The translations under genes were made by a program, and so were the position numbers. The notes below the pieces were generated by a model. It was given only the letters and a program-made list of their open reading frames with translations. It ran no database searches and was not told where the DNA came from. 64,000 nucleotides of DNA from Capsicum annuum (Eukaryota; Streptophyta; Magnoliopsida; Solanales; Solanaceae), in assembly GCF_002878395.1 (NCBI RefSeq), contig NC_061118.1, positions 87,586,344-87,650,343 of the forward strand, in the 5' to 3' direction. This document shows, piece by piece, positions 1-9,857 of this stretch; position 1 is the first letter of the stretch; each line of letters starts with the position of its first letter.

Positions 1-1340
1 CATACATATGATAGAATTGTAAGGCATTACTTCTAGTGTCATTCATCATAACAAATAGTACCAAGGTTCCTTAATATAGCCCAAATGGTCATTTTCTAGG
101 TATTAATAATCGTATAGAGGGTTTCAAGAGAACTACCTTAATCTTGGCTTATGGTGTCTAAAAAGCCCACTAGTAAATAAATAAAATACATTCTAAGTCA
201 AATTCTACTCTGTACTAAGCTAAGGTATCTAAATCCACTATTAGATGTATAGCTAGCCACAAATAGTCCTAAGGTAAATGTACTTCCCTAGCACTACGCT
301 AAATCAAAATAGCAACTAAGGCAACTTCCATTAGTCTGAGCAACTAAGGCCAACTTACCCTAAGCATGATTAAGTAGGGAATTTTACCTAATCTTGAGAA
401 AGCTAGGACATTTTCATAATAAATATGAGTAATGAAGTCTAATGCACTACGATTCAGGGCAACATGCTAAGTATTCAAACTCTATGATCTCAATTTAGCC
501 TAAATGATCCAAGTAAATCAAAGTCTTGCATTGCATCAAACCAAAACCTAGAACCCATATTAAATCCAACACAATATCACAAGAATACTATTACATATCT
601 CAATCGAAAAAAGGATAAACCTGGCTTACCTCAATGCCGAAGAAAGCTCAACAAACCGCTAAACCTTTTTCTTTTCCTTTTTAAAAAACCTCCTCAAGAT
701 GCTAAGCTATCAAAAATACATTCTACTCATCAATACGAGAATATAAATACACATATTGCAACATTGTGCTTCGGGTCCAAAATTCACACCAAAACCCCTA
801 TATGGACCACTTACCGAAATCACATTTTCGAGGTCAACCTAATATTCATACATGATCAAGGAATCATAACCCTCAAGAATGGGTAAAAACTATGCTAAAT
901 ATGTCCTAAATCAAGCTTCACACTTTTTTGGATTTTAGTCAAGAATATCACTAAAATCCACCAAGTAAAGGTTGAAATCTTACCTCAATTGGGAAGATAA
1001 TTTCAAAAATCAATGATAATCAACATTCAAGGTCACCCACAAGTCTAAATTTTGAGATATCCCACTCTTTAGGGTTTTTTCTATGAAGGTATGGATGAAA
1101 AATGGTCTAATTATCTACCTAAGGGGTTTATTATACCCCTTCCAGGTACTTAGATGTTGAATCACACAAGAAACTGTGCAATCGCAAAATTGAACAACAA
1201 GAGTAGGTTTTCTCTTTCTTGAATTTTTCTTTGGGTTTGGATGGCTTAATCAAGATCGGTCTATCAAAATATAATACGGAAATATGCTTCGAATGAGGTC
1301 AAATATTTCCCACATCGAAAATTGCATTCTTATTTACATC
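1..1340 (-). repeat. LTR-like fragment, minus strand (tentative)
   Basis: No coding sequence is visible. Read on the minus strand it resembles the R/U5 leader of a plant gypsy LTR: a TATAATA-like stretch near 1125-1135, then leader-like sequence with an AAACCCTA motif and a GGTAAG-type motif near 985. No partner copy lies in the window, so LTR identity is inferred from style only. It could equally be ordinary intergenic repeat. Confidence 0.3.
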
Positions 1341-1904
1341 CCCACATAACTCTAGTATGCTCTCCTTCAAAGTGACTATCCATAAGAGTATGAGCAATTG
1401 TCGACTCCTCCAATTTCAACTCCTTATTTTTGCTTTTGAGAAAATTTTTAGTCTCACACCACCCATAACTATGTTTTTGGGCGTTACACGCTACAACTAT
1501 TTTTTGACTCTACTTATAGGTGGTGAATATCCAAACCAAACTTAATCAACCTTTTAAATAAGTTAATGATTGTTGTTCGCAAGGCGTGTCATGTTTCAAT
1601 CAGGCTATGTTTATATTAAAAAAATATATCTGCCACACTCTTGAAATAACGTACCATATCAAAAGGATAGTAATCAATAATAAGGAAGTCTTTATCACTT
1701 TACACTTCCTCTGGCCAAGTTGTCAAATCAAGAAGAGAAGGCATACACTAGTGTATGCCCGAAGAAGAGTAAAAATGAAAAACTTGACAACTTCAACAAC
1801 TCCTATCAGTTTATCCATAATCATATTACCCAGCAACAATGCCAAAATTTTAATGCCCAAACTACACCTTCAATTGAAAGATAAAGTGTTCATTGTCAAA
1901 ATAT
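1341..1904. other. Unassigned repeat-like stretch
   Basis: This stretch has no recognisable gene. The two short reading frames in it (1357-1545 and 1586-1906) match no family I know and look like chance openings. A sequence resembling an LTR terminus (GGGCGTTACA) lies at about 1479-1488, so it may be the edge of an old element. A nested inverted repeat lies at 1717-1793. Confidence 0.35.
1717..1793. repeat. Nested inverted repeat with 20-bp perfect palindrome
   Basis: The core GGCATACACTAGTGTATGCC (1740-1759) is a perfect palindrome. It is flanked by a 10-bp perfect inverted pair, AAGTTGTCAA (1717-1726) and TTGACAACTT (1784-1793). Together they could fold into a compound hairpin or cruciform. 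No terminal repeats or target duplication mark it as a MITE. Confidence 0.6.
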
Positions 1905-3370
1905 AGTAACCTAACTAGCTTGGGGTCGATCACATAGGGAATATATCAAAAATCCTTCTCAAACTTGTTGAAATCACCAGGCAACAAAAAAAGTAAATAG
2001 GAGGATTTGCTAAACTAGTAAAAAGTAACAAGAATTAGATGAATGAGGTTGTAATCAATCTAAGACAAACACTAGGCTTGTGTTCCCCCTGGCTTCTAAC
2101 TCAGTAGATTTATCGTGCACTGTCGAACTATTCCAATACCTTGCATAAAAAATTTGACAAGTTATGTGTCACCAACCACCTTTTGGCATACTTTGGTGAA
2201 TCTCACTCATCTTCTCTCAGTCTCTAAGTGTCGCCTTACTAACCCTTTCCTTGGACCTAGTTTCAACTGTCTCCTCTAAGTTTGAAGTTGATTAGGTGAA
2301 AGTTAATCGACTTAAGTAGATAGTATAGTTAAGATTATTTTGGAAAATTACTGAAAATTACTATTATGATCTCCTTTTCCCAATCTCTAGCTCCCTCTAT
2401 GGTTCATAGTGAATACAAGAGGGATCCTAATATTGGCCACCACTACGAAATCAAGTAAACTAAAGGAAACCACAATACACGCAAGAATATTTATGTAGAA
2501 TGAATTTCACTTCCTCTACTTTGATAATCTCCTAGGGTTCCTACAAACCTACCTGAGGGAATTAGCCACTCATAGTTTGAGATAATTAATAAAATCCAAA
2601 GAAAAATAACCAAATCAATTTCACAATAATGAAAGAAGAAAACCCAAAGTCTCAAATTGAATAACAAACCAAAAATAAGAACACAAGAGTATAAGGTATG
2701 TAAACTTAGACCCATAGGGCATAAACTATCCTCCATGAGCCGATCTCTGCATACCCTCTAAATAAACGTAAAAAGGGTATTTATTGAATACAAGAAAACT
2801 CTAGAATTCAAATCCTAAACAAAAGAGGAAAACTTGAATAAATGTACATAATAATAACTAAAAAATATCATAGGAGTGTATATAGGTAACATGGAAACCC
2901 TAAGAAACACTTTGAAATGATTCAGGAAAATTGCATCGGTAGCCACCTACAACACTTCGAATTGTTGATCCTAGAAATTTTTTGAAATTTTATCCTCACT
3001 GCCCAGACTACGACTCCTCCTTATGAGTTTTAGGGAGTCTTAATGACTCATAAGGCCCTAATGGAAGCCTGACCAGTGTGTGTGGTTATGTTTCATATAC
3101 TGATTGTGAGGGCTCCGAATGAGTCATAAAAACTCTATATGAATCACATAGTACAAATCATACGGTGACTAGTGTAAAGCCCAAATTGTTCTGTCTTTGA
3201 TATGACTTGGACACTATGAGTCATATGGTCACAATATGAGTCATATGGTGTGAGTAGTTGGGTCTAAAATATATGTTCCCCATGACACTATTTTGACTAC
3301 GATTCCTGGTAATGAGTCATAAGGTGTCGTAATGAGTCATCATGAGACTCATAACAACTGGAGGTTTTGA
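1905..3370 (-). repeat. Athila/Tat-like LTR fragment, minus strand (tentative)
   Basis: The left part contains a GGGTCGATCACATAGGGA-like motif followed by AT-rich sequence. This matches in layout the left end of the minus-strand A2 LTRs, where GATATCNATCCCACAGGGAC-like sequence sits in the same place. Further right is a block of repeated ATGAGTCATATGG-like words (about 3005-3360), like the GC-rich U3 blocks of other LTRs here. No mate LTR is in the window. The small minus reading frame at 2491-2736 lies inside it and looks non-coding. Confidence 0.33.
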
Positions 3371-3724
3371 TGTATATGTTTAATTATTTTATAAACATAT
3401 ATGTTTAAAATAGTTATTTATGTAGTTTTGATGTTGGTTTTGGAACATGAGTTGAGTGTTTTGAAAATTTTTAACAACGTTTCCCATGTCTTACATATGA
3501 TTATTTATCATTTATTCATGGTTCTAAACTTGTGGAGTGCATGGGCAGGGTAAATAAACTAGGGGATTTTTATTTTCCCCATTTTGTAAATATTGATCAT
3601 TGAAGTTATAGTTACCTCAACCCCATATTGTGAAATTAGCTTTGAATATTAAAAATATGTACATTGAACTACTCTTGAACTATTGCATAATGTGAAAAGA
3701 TAATAAAGCATAATGATTTTGAAT
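3371..3724. other. Non-coding, unassigned
   Basis: AT-rich sequence with no gene, motif or repeat that I recognise. Similarity to the N1-type internal 3' tail starts only at about 3725, so a truncation junction probably lies near that point. Confidence 0.4.
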
Positions 3725-3912
3725 TGAACCTTATGGGGTTGCATCAGACATGCATTCTTATTGTGAGAAACTTAGTTCATCAGAACACCGAGTCATGCTT
3801 TTATGAATTAGTTATACATGCATCAAATATGCAAGTTTATTATGTATGTTTTTTATCTTCTCCCCTCACTCTTAGTCTCATTTGAGGACGAATGTTCTCA
3901 CGGGGGAGATGT
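3725..3912 (+). mobile_element. P0: 3' internal tail with polypurine tract
   Basis: This is the last part of the internal region of a plus-strand Ty3/gypsy-type element. It matches the minus-strand tail of N1 (about 7541-7800): both share a GCATCAGA(C/T)ATGCAT word, the TATCTTNTCTCCCCTC stretch and the GAGGA(C/T)GAATGTT motif just before the polypurine tract. The tract GGGGGAGAT lies at 3902-3910 and the LTR starts at 3913. Upstream similarity stops near 3725, so the element is truncated and its 5' part is not seen here. Confidence 0.7.
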
Positions 3913-4323
3913 TGTAATACCCCGTGCTTTTCCCTAGCTTGAAATTGTCTCAAGAATGTTAGAAACTTACTTTAAAAGATGAATCCACTTTTTTGCATGT
4001 GGTATTTTAATATTTAAACTTTTTTTCACGTGGTAAATTTAATTAGTTTTCCAAAGATACCAATTTTATAAAAATTCGACATCGAAGGAGAAAGTTATGG
4101 CTAAAATACAAAAGGCAGTAAAACTGCCCAGATGCGACGGTAAGGCTAACGGACCGTCGGACTAGCGATGGACCATTGTAGCAAGGCAGTGAGAAATACC
4201 TTCTACCTAGGAGCGATGGTCTAGGACGATGGACCATCGAACTAGCGACGGACCATCACTCAGGTCATCGCAAGAGAAACTGTGAGGCCACCTTCTGGAT
4301 AAGATACGATGGGACCATCGAAC
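3913..4323 (+). mobile_element. P0 3' LTR, part 1 (interrupted by N1)
   Basis: The LTR begins TGTAATACCCCGTG right after the polypurine tract. It is split at 4323/4324 by insertion of N1 and resumes at 13062, giving an LTR of about 2.6 kb. The last 190 bp are an array of palindromic words such as CGATGGACCATCG, and N1 landed inside that array. The minus reading frame at 4043-4237 lies in this array and is not a gene. Confidence 0.8.
4131..4323. repeat. Palindrome array in P0 U3 (left half)
   Basis: Several copies of near-identical short palindromes occur: CGATGGACCATCG (about 4228-4240), GCGACGGACCATC, ACGGACCGTCGG and ACGATGGGACCATCG. The array continues on the far side of N1 at about 13067-13195 (GCGACGGACCGTCGCCC, AATGGACCATCTC, GTGATGGACCATCTC). 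It is markedly more GC-rich than the LTR around it. Confidence 0.8.
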
Positions 4324-5148
4324 TGTAACACCCCAATTTTCTGAACCGGTATGCTACGCGGTGCTCTTGACCCCAAAGGACCACAAGCTAACCCATGACT
4401 GATATCTGTACCTGTATATTGCATAATATACATAAAATGCGAAACATGAACATGAAAGGCCATAAGGTTCGAACTAAATAAGCTCCTGAAAACAAAATGT
4501 CTGAAAAAGGTATAAAAATACCAAAACAAGTCATAAATACTAAAAATAATGAGATATGAATACGTAATCTAACATCTAGTCTGAAAGCCTCTAACTGAAC
4601 TGAATAAGGAGTTGAAGGAACATGTCTCCAACTAACTCCATCTAGCAACTGAATAGTAAATGTAGCAATAATCATATTGTTCTCGAATCAGAAGAACTCA
4701 CTACAAAATTTGAACACTGAAATGCTACTGCTGATCTGGAGTTTGTGCCTCTGAACCTATGGTGTAACATAAGAGAAAGCACCATAGCATAAATGGATCA
4801 GTATGTCTGAATGTACTGAGTATACGAGTGAGGTAGGCTAAATGCAAAGGATTATATGCATGAACTATGCTGACTAATATTAACGTGAGAATACATACAT
4901 GAATACATAACTATAACTGAACTCATAGAGATACTGACTACTGAGTTTGAATACTGATAATATGAGTGTACTGATACTGAGATATTGAATAGATAAATGA
5001 CTATTTCTGACAGTTTGAATTATGAAGAACTAGTCTGGTTGACTGTGTATGATAGTCCTAAAAATGAATATTGATATCATGAATTCTGATAACTGATATG
5101 ACTGATACATGAGTTCAAAAAACTGATATAACTGTGATGATCGACCTA

Positions 5149-5220
5149 ACCAATATAACTGATACTGAGTGACTGTATTTGATAACCAATATAACTGTTA
5201 CTGAGTGACTGTATTTGATA
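5149..5220. repeat. 36-bp tandem duplication present in only one N1 LTR
   Basis: Two adjacent 36-bp copies (5149-5184 and 5185-5220) differ at one base. The matching place in the other LTR (near 10695-10730) has a single copy. The duplication therefore arose after insertion, or in one LTR only. Confidence 0.85.
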
Positions 5221-5276
5221 GTCTAAGTTCTGATGGAACTATCTGAGTTCCATTTTATATGGAGTAATTGAATTTG

Positions 5277-5772
5277 AGACCAGTCCTATCTAGCCGGTGA
5301 TCTTTAAATCTGATGATTCTAATACTGTTTAACTATAGTTGAGATTAGTCCTATCTAACGAGTGATCTTGAAGTCTATTTATAATGATAAGGATTGTTTG
5401 TCTCTAACAGTACTGAATTTGTACTACTGAACTGAGTTGACTGTATTTGACAGTCCTGAATCTGTAACTGAATCTGTGGGATGTGGTCATCTAACCGACA
5501 TGCCCCAAACTAAGCTGACTGGGGTCCAATCTCTGCCCTGACTAGAAGGTTGCGAGTACTGCGCCACCAATAAAGACATTTGCTGTGGAGTCAGTCCTAA
5601 TCTAGCGGGTGACTCCTGGGATCAGTCCTATAAATATAAATATGCTAATGGGTGACCCTGAGTATGTCAGTTCTATCTAACGGGTGACATCTCATACCTA
5701 CGCTGGCAACATAGTTTTGGAACTTAGGGATTGCTTCTAGGGATCTCAGTCCTATTCTAGTGGGTGAGTCCC
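5277..5772. repeat. Covarying hairpin modules, N1 3' LTR
   Basis: Five or six modules share a loop close to GTCCTATCTAGCGGG, closed by TCA on the left and TGA on the right. The outer stem differs from module to module but stays complementary: GGAGTCA/TGACTCC (5587-5616), ATGTCA/TGACAT (5664-5690), AGANNA/TGATCT (5277-5304 and 5342-5368, each slightly decayed) and GGGATCTCA/TGAGTCCC (5740-5772). A degenerate module lies between 5616 and 5664. Loop conservation with changing, matched stems points to a structure-based element in DNA or RNA. Confidence 0.75.
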
Positions 5773-7538
5773 TATTCCTAGGCTCTCTCGTTGCTGAATC
5801 CTACTCCCATCTGAATTACACTAAACTGAATAATAGAGATGAACTAAATAACTGAACTGATACTAATGATATTGTTTAGCGGAGCTAAACTGAGTTTATT
5901 GAATTTCGATGATTAACAAAATATACTGAGTTTTGAGGACTGATTGAGAGTACCAAAGTTACTGAGTTTGACTGTGAATACTGAAGTTACAGACTAAGTA
6001 CTGAGATCACTAAAATTACTGAACTACTAGGACTACTGAGATTTCTGAGTTTTCCTGAGTCACATGACTGACTGAATTCTATAGATCATGGCTTAACTGA
6101 GACTATCGTGATAACATGACATGGCTCTAGGCACACAGCTATATTTTTTGGGTACGAATACCTCCAAGACTCAATGGAAGAAAACTGACACACATGACTG
6201 ACTTGAGTACATGACCAACATCAACAACCCATAATATCATAACTTGGGGAATTCCATGAAGTGCATGGATATCATACATTTTGTACATAAGTAGGATTTG
6301 CAAGTAAGCATGGCATAATCTCATAAGACTAGTTCATGAACATCCCAACAACATTTACAAGACACAATATCAACATGAAAATCATTGGAATATGGTTGCA
6401 TATCATGAATCCTTCACTTAGTCACAATTTTGCTATAATGCATAATTTCTAGTCTCTTAGGTATTTTATCAAACACCTTACATGCACAACTTAGGCATAG
6501 GTGTAAATCATATAATTACTCATCATAAATAATCAAACTTACATGTTTTCAACTTATATGATGTCATAGATTCATAATAACACATAAAGATTCTATCTTG
6601 GCATCATTCAACACATAAACATGATCAACAATCCATTCATAACATGAAAACCATAATATATAGTTTTATAAAAGGGTTCTTGAACTTCATGGACGAAAGG
6701 AATCCATGAATGAACACACGCATACCTTAGAAAGGAAACCTTGATGATTTACTGGAGAGTTCTTGCATTGGTAAACTTAATTCTTGATTATCTTGGAAAA
6801 AGGCTTGAATCTTGCTTTTGAGAGATGAGTTTGATGGAAATACTAATCTTGTGGTTGAGAGTATAAGAGAGGGTCTTTGAGATGCTTAACTGAATAGAAA
6901 TGGGAAAAATTATGCCTCTTTAGGGTTATAAGTCATGGAAGGTGAAGGAAATAACCAAAATACGGTTGTAAAAATGCCCTTGAATTGCTGGAAAAATAAA
7001 CTTGACGCCATCCGTGATAGGCCGTTAGGTCCGTGATAGGCCATTACGAATGGTCATCACAAAAGGGGTCCAAATTCTTGATTTTCTGCCTTGTTCTAAC
7101 GACATCATTAGAAATGTCGTCAGAATGTGACGACATCATCAAAACGGTCGTCAGAAATGTGATAGCCCGTCAGAAACGTCGTCACCTTTTTCCAGCTTGA
7201 CATGCTGGAATAAAATGGGGATAACTCTTTGATCCGATATCGTATTTAGGAAAAATTAGTATTGTTGGAAAGATAATTCAATTATCTATCTGTTAATAGG
7301 TCATGAGATAAAAAATTCCAAGTATAATGTGAGATATGCTCATTTTAAGTTGACTATACCAATATCTTTCTCAAGAATTCAATCGGTAAGGAATGTTTTG
7401 ATTCGTCTAATAGCTAGGAGTTATTTGAATCCTTAATATACATATAACTTACTCATAAAACTATATAATAACTATGATGTACTATGCATGAGATTGATAC
7501 ATGGCTCTAATATTGGTTTGGATTTTTGGGGTATTACA

Positions 7539-7552
7539 ATATCTCCCCCTTG
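7539..7552 (-). promoter_or_regulatory. N1 polypurine tract
   Basis: On the minus strand this reads CCAAGGGGGAGATAT immediately before the 3' LTR, preceded by the GAGGATGAATGTT motif. It is the expected plus-strand DNA primer site and fixes the LTR boundary at 7538. Confidence 0.88.
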
Positions 7553-8439
7553 GAAACATTCATCCTCGAATGATGACTGCTTGAGAGGGGAGAAAAGATA
7601 AAAAAACACATATATAGCATGAATGACTGATCATGATTTCATGACTGACATGACTGAAAACTGAGCATATCATACTGTACATGCATATCTAATGCATGGA
7701 TAGCTGATTTATGAATGTAGGACTGAGTGTTCCAATAAATCGAGTTTCTCAAATTGAGAATGCATATCTGATGCTTAACTAATAAGTTGAATCCATGCAT
7801 ATTTGATGCATGATTATATGACTGAGATGATACGTGAATGCATGACTAAAAGTACTGATAAGCTGACCACATATATCTAATGCGTGAATACATGACTGAA
7901 CTGACTCACGAATATGCGACTGAACATGCAATGGTAAGGGCACTAAGATTGAACTGAAACATGAGAACATGACTAATTCTGCTATGTGACATATGGACTG
8001 AACATCATGAACTGAATCGAACCTCTGAATACTTGACTTACAGCTGAGGTCTAACTTGAAGGTCAACTTATGAGTACCCTTTATTCTAGACTGAATTCGT
8101 TATGCCAGGAGAAATTGAAGGATCTAAGGCATGAGAGCATTAAGAGAAAGTAGGGTATCTCCCCCCTTGGGATGCTATGTCCCTCTAAGAACGCTTACCT
8201 TACGGAGATACTGGGTGATGCATAGGGCATCTACGAACTAAATTATAACTAAACTTTGGGAGTTTGAAACTAATGGATGATGGATGAGATGAACTGAACT
8301 TGCAACTACTAGGAGGTTCTACCTTGAAATAGTTACTTTCTCTGAGATTTTGGATAGCATGAATAGATGCAAGGATGAGAAAATGAGCTATAAAAATCTG
8401 ACTGCTCGATTGCTAAACTGACTTACTGGCTTTACTAGC
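7553..8439 (-). mobile_element. N1 non-coding internal tail
   Basis: About 0.9 kb between the broken gag/protease start and the polypurine tract. It has no coding potential; the small minus frame at 7779-8066 has no recognisable domain. The part nearer the LTR is rich in degenerate ATGCATGACTGA-type words. At 8155-8190 is a second polypurine-tract-like site, listed separately. Confidence 0.7.
8155..8190 (-). promoter_or_regulatory. N1 upstream second polypurine-tract-like site
   Basis: On the minus strand this reads GAGGGACATAGCATCCCAAG followed by GGGGGGAGATAC. It is about 610 bp upstream of the true tract. N2 (23279) and N3 (32218) have similar units in the same context, each preceded by related sequence. 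Confidence 0.65.
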
Positions 8440-9648
8440 TAACTCATACTGAAACATATGCTTAAATGAGAGAAAGAGATCTAACAATGCATACTATAAA
8501 CATGAAAGACTGGTAACATACCCGAATCTAAGTCAGGGAAACTTTCTAGATTAGGACGGGTCTGGAGTGCATAAAGTCTATTTTGACTCTGACCACTATT
8601 GGTACCTTACTGACACAACTCCTTACCCTTCTGTGCTAGAACACTACGCTCTTGTATCCTGTGGCTTGGCTTGCCACACCCAAAGCATACATCACTGCCT
8701 ACCATACATGCACCTAGATGATTCTTACCATACTCTTCGCAAAGCGGATAAGTAAGACCTCTATTTTTACTACCCTGGGCCTCAGAGCCTGGCTCTCTAT
8801 CATAATGGTCATTTCTGAACTTAGGTGCTGGTACACTAGCTGAGGATACAGCTAGGACTGAAAATTTATGACTATGCTAAGAACGGTTGCCACCCTGTGA
8901 CTTAGGCTGAGCAAAGATGAAACTACCTGTCCTTGCTCTCTTACTCTCTCTCTCTCTCTCGTCCTAATCTTCTACTCCTCTATCTACTGAGCATGTGTCA
9001 TAAGTCTGGCTAAAGTCATATCACTATTCAACATGGCAGATCTGCACTCATTTACCATACTATCATTCACCTCTAACACGAACTTACTCATCTTAGCTCT
9101 ACCGTCTGCAACCACATGAGGGGCATATCTGGCTAATTGAGTAAACTTAAGAGAATACTCCTTTACCATCGTACTGCCCTACCTGAGGTTGATGAACTCT
9201 AGTACCTTAGCTTCTCTAAGCTCTAGCGAAAAGAATCTATCAAGGAAAGCGGAGGCAAACTCCTCCCACGCCTTTCTGACTTCAACTGCTTGTACCAAGT
9301 ATGAGTGATATCCTATGATTGGTATACGACTAACTCATCGCTCTGAATAATAGTAACCCCCATAACATCTGTCACCTTCTAAACCTGATCTAGGAATTCC
9401 TGTGGATCCTCATCTAACTTACACCCTATGAAAGAAGGAGGATTCATTCGGGTGAAGTCCCAAATTCTAGCTGCAACTGAATTGACAACTGGGTTGGCCA
9501 GAACGATAGCTGGTCATTCATTCTGGGTAGCGACTAACTGAGAAAGAGTGGTGAATGTGGCCCTAAACTCTGCATAAGAAATATGATCGCCCAAAGGGTC
9601 TTCGGGCTGAGGGGATGACTGATTCCCGTTTTTTATTTTAGGAGGCAC
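8440..9648 (-). pseudogene. gag: N1 gag, with start of protease, broken
   Basis: Gag would coat the retrotransposon RNA in cytoplasmic particles. The start codon position reads GTG (9646-9648) before a CCTCCTAAA context that N3 shares, so the ATG appears lost. A capsid segment is clear at 8984-9169, with the words EYSLKFTQLARYAP and SKFVLEV, nearly the same as in N3. The zinc knuckle lies at about 8648-8687 and reads C-F-G-C-G-K-P-S-H, but the last Cys is now Arg. Frame breaks and stops separate these parts. At the end, residues like YALLD followed by LSF match the N-terminal active-site region of a gypsy protease, after which similarity stops. The whole gene is inactive. Confidence 0.8.
8942..8963. 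repeat. (CT)n microsatellite inside N1 gag
   Basis: A run of about ten CT units. On the coding strand it is (GA)n, between the capsid and zinc knuckle, where N3 has a shorter KKERERE-coding stretch. It looks like slippage expansion of an Arg-Glu repeat. Confidence 0.85.
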
Positions 9649-9840
9649 GTCTATAGAAGAAAGGGAGAAATGGATTACACTGAGAATATACTCACTGGAA
9701 TGACATGAATACTGAATGAAGGGAAACTAGTCCTAAAACATCTCATAGCCTCCTGCACATAAGTGTGGTGCACAACACATGCATGCACAAGACTCTACTA
9801 GATGCGGCTTTCAGACTTCCTAGGACTTTATTGAACCTTA

Positions 9841-9853
9841 GGCTCTGATACCA
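9841..9853 (-). promoter_or_regulatory. N1 primer binding site, tRNA-Met type
   Basis: On the minus strand this reads TGGTATCAGAGCC, the usual plant initiator tRNA-Met primer site, four bases after the LTR end. It fixes orientation and the 5' LTR edge at 9858. Confidence 0.92.
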
Positions 9854-9857
9854 AGTT

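Larger units (their letters stand above)
4324..7538 (-). repeat. N1 3' LTR
   Basis: The plus-strand left edge is TGTAACACCCC and the right edge is GTATTACA. It pairs over its whole length with 9858-13061. The half nearer 4900-6100 is low-complexity sequence built from CTGA/TACTGA words and contains the hairpin modules listed separately. A GC-rich block of CGTCAGAA and GTGACGAC-like words lies at about 7005-7195. Minus reading frames at 4260-4529, 4388-4675 and 6139-6324 recur in the other LTR because the LTRs are copies; I do not call them genes. Confidence 0.9.

Noticed and set aside
3005..3360. Repeated ATGAGTCATATGG words as a possible CRISPR or satellite
   Set aside because: Spacing is irregular and copies vary; it fits a U3-type repeat block of an LTR.
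4260..4675. Overlapping minus reading frames that recur at 9888-10183
   Set aside because: They recur because the two N1 LTRs are copies. The two frames overlap each other, and the related part of P0 and N3 LTRs does not keep a common protein.
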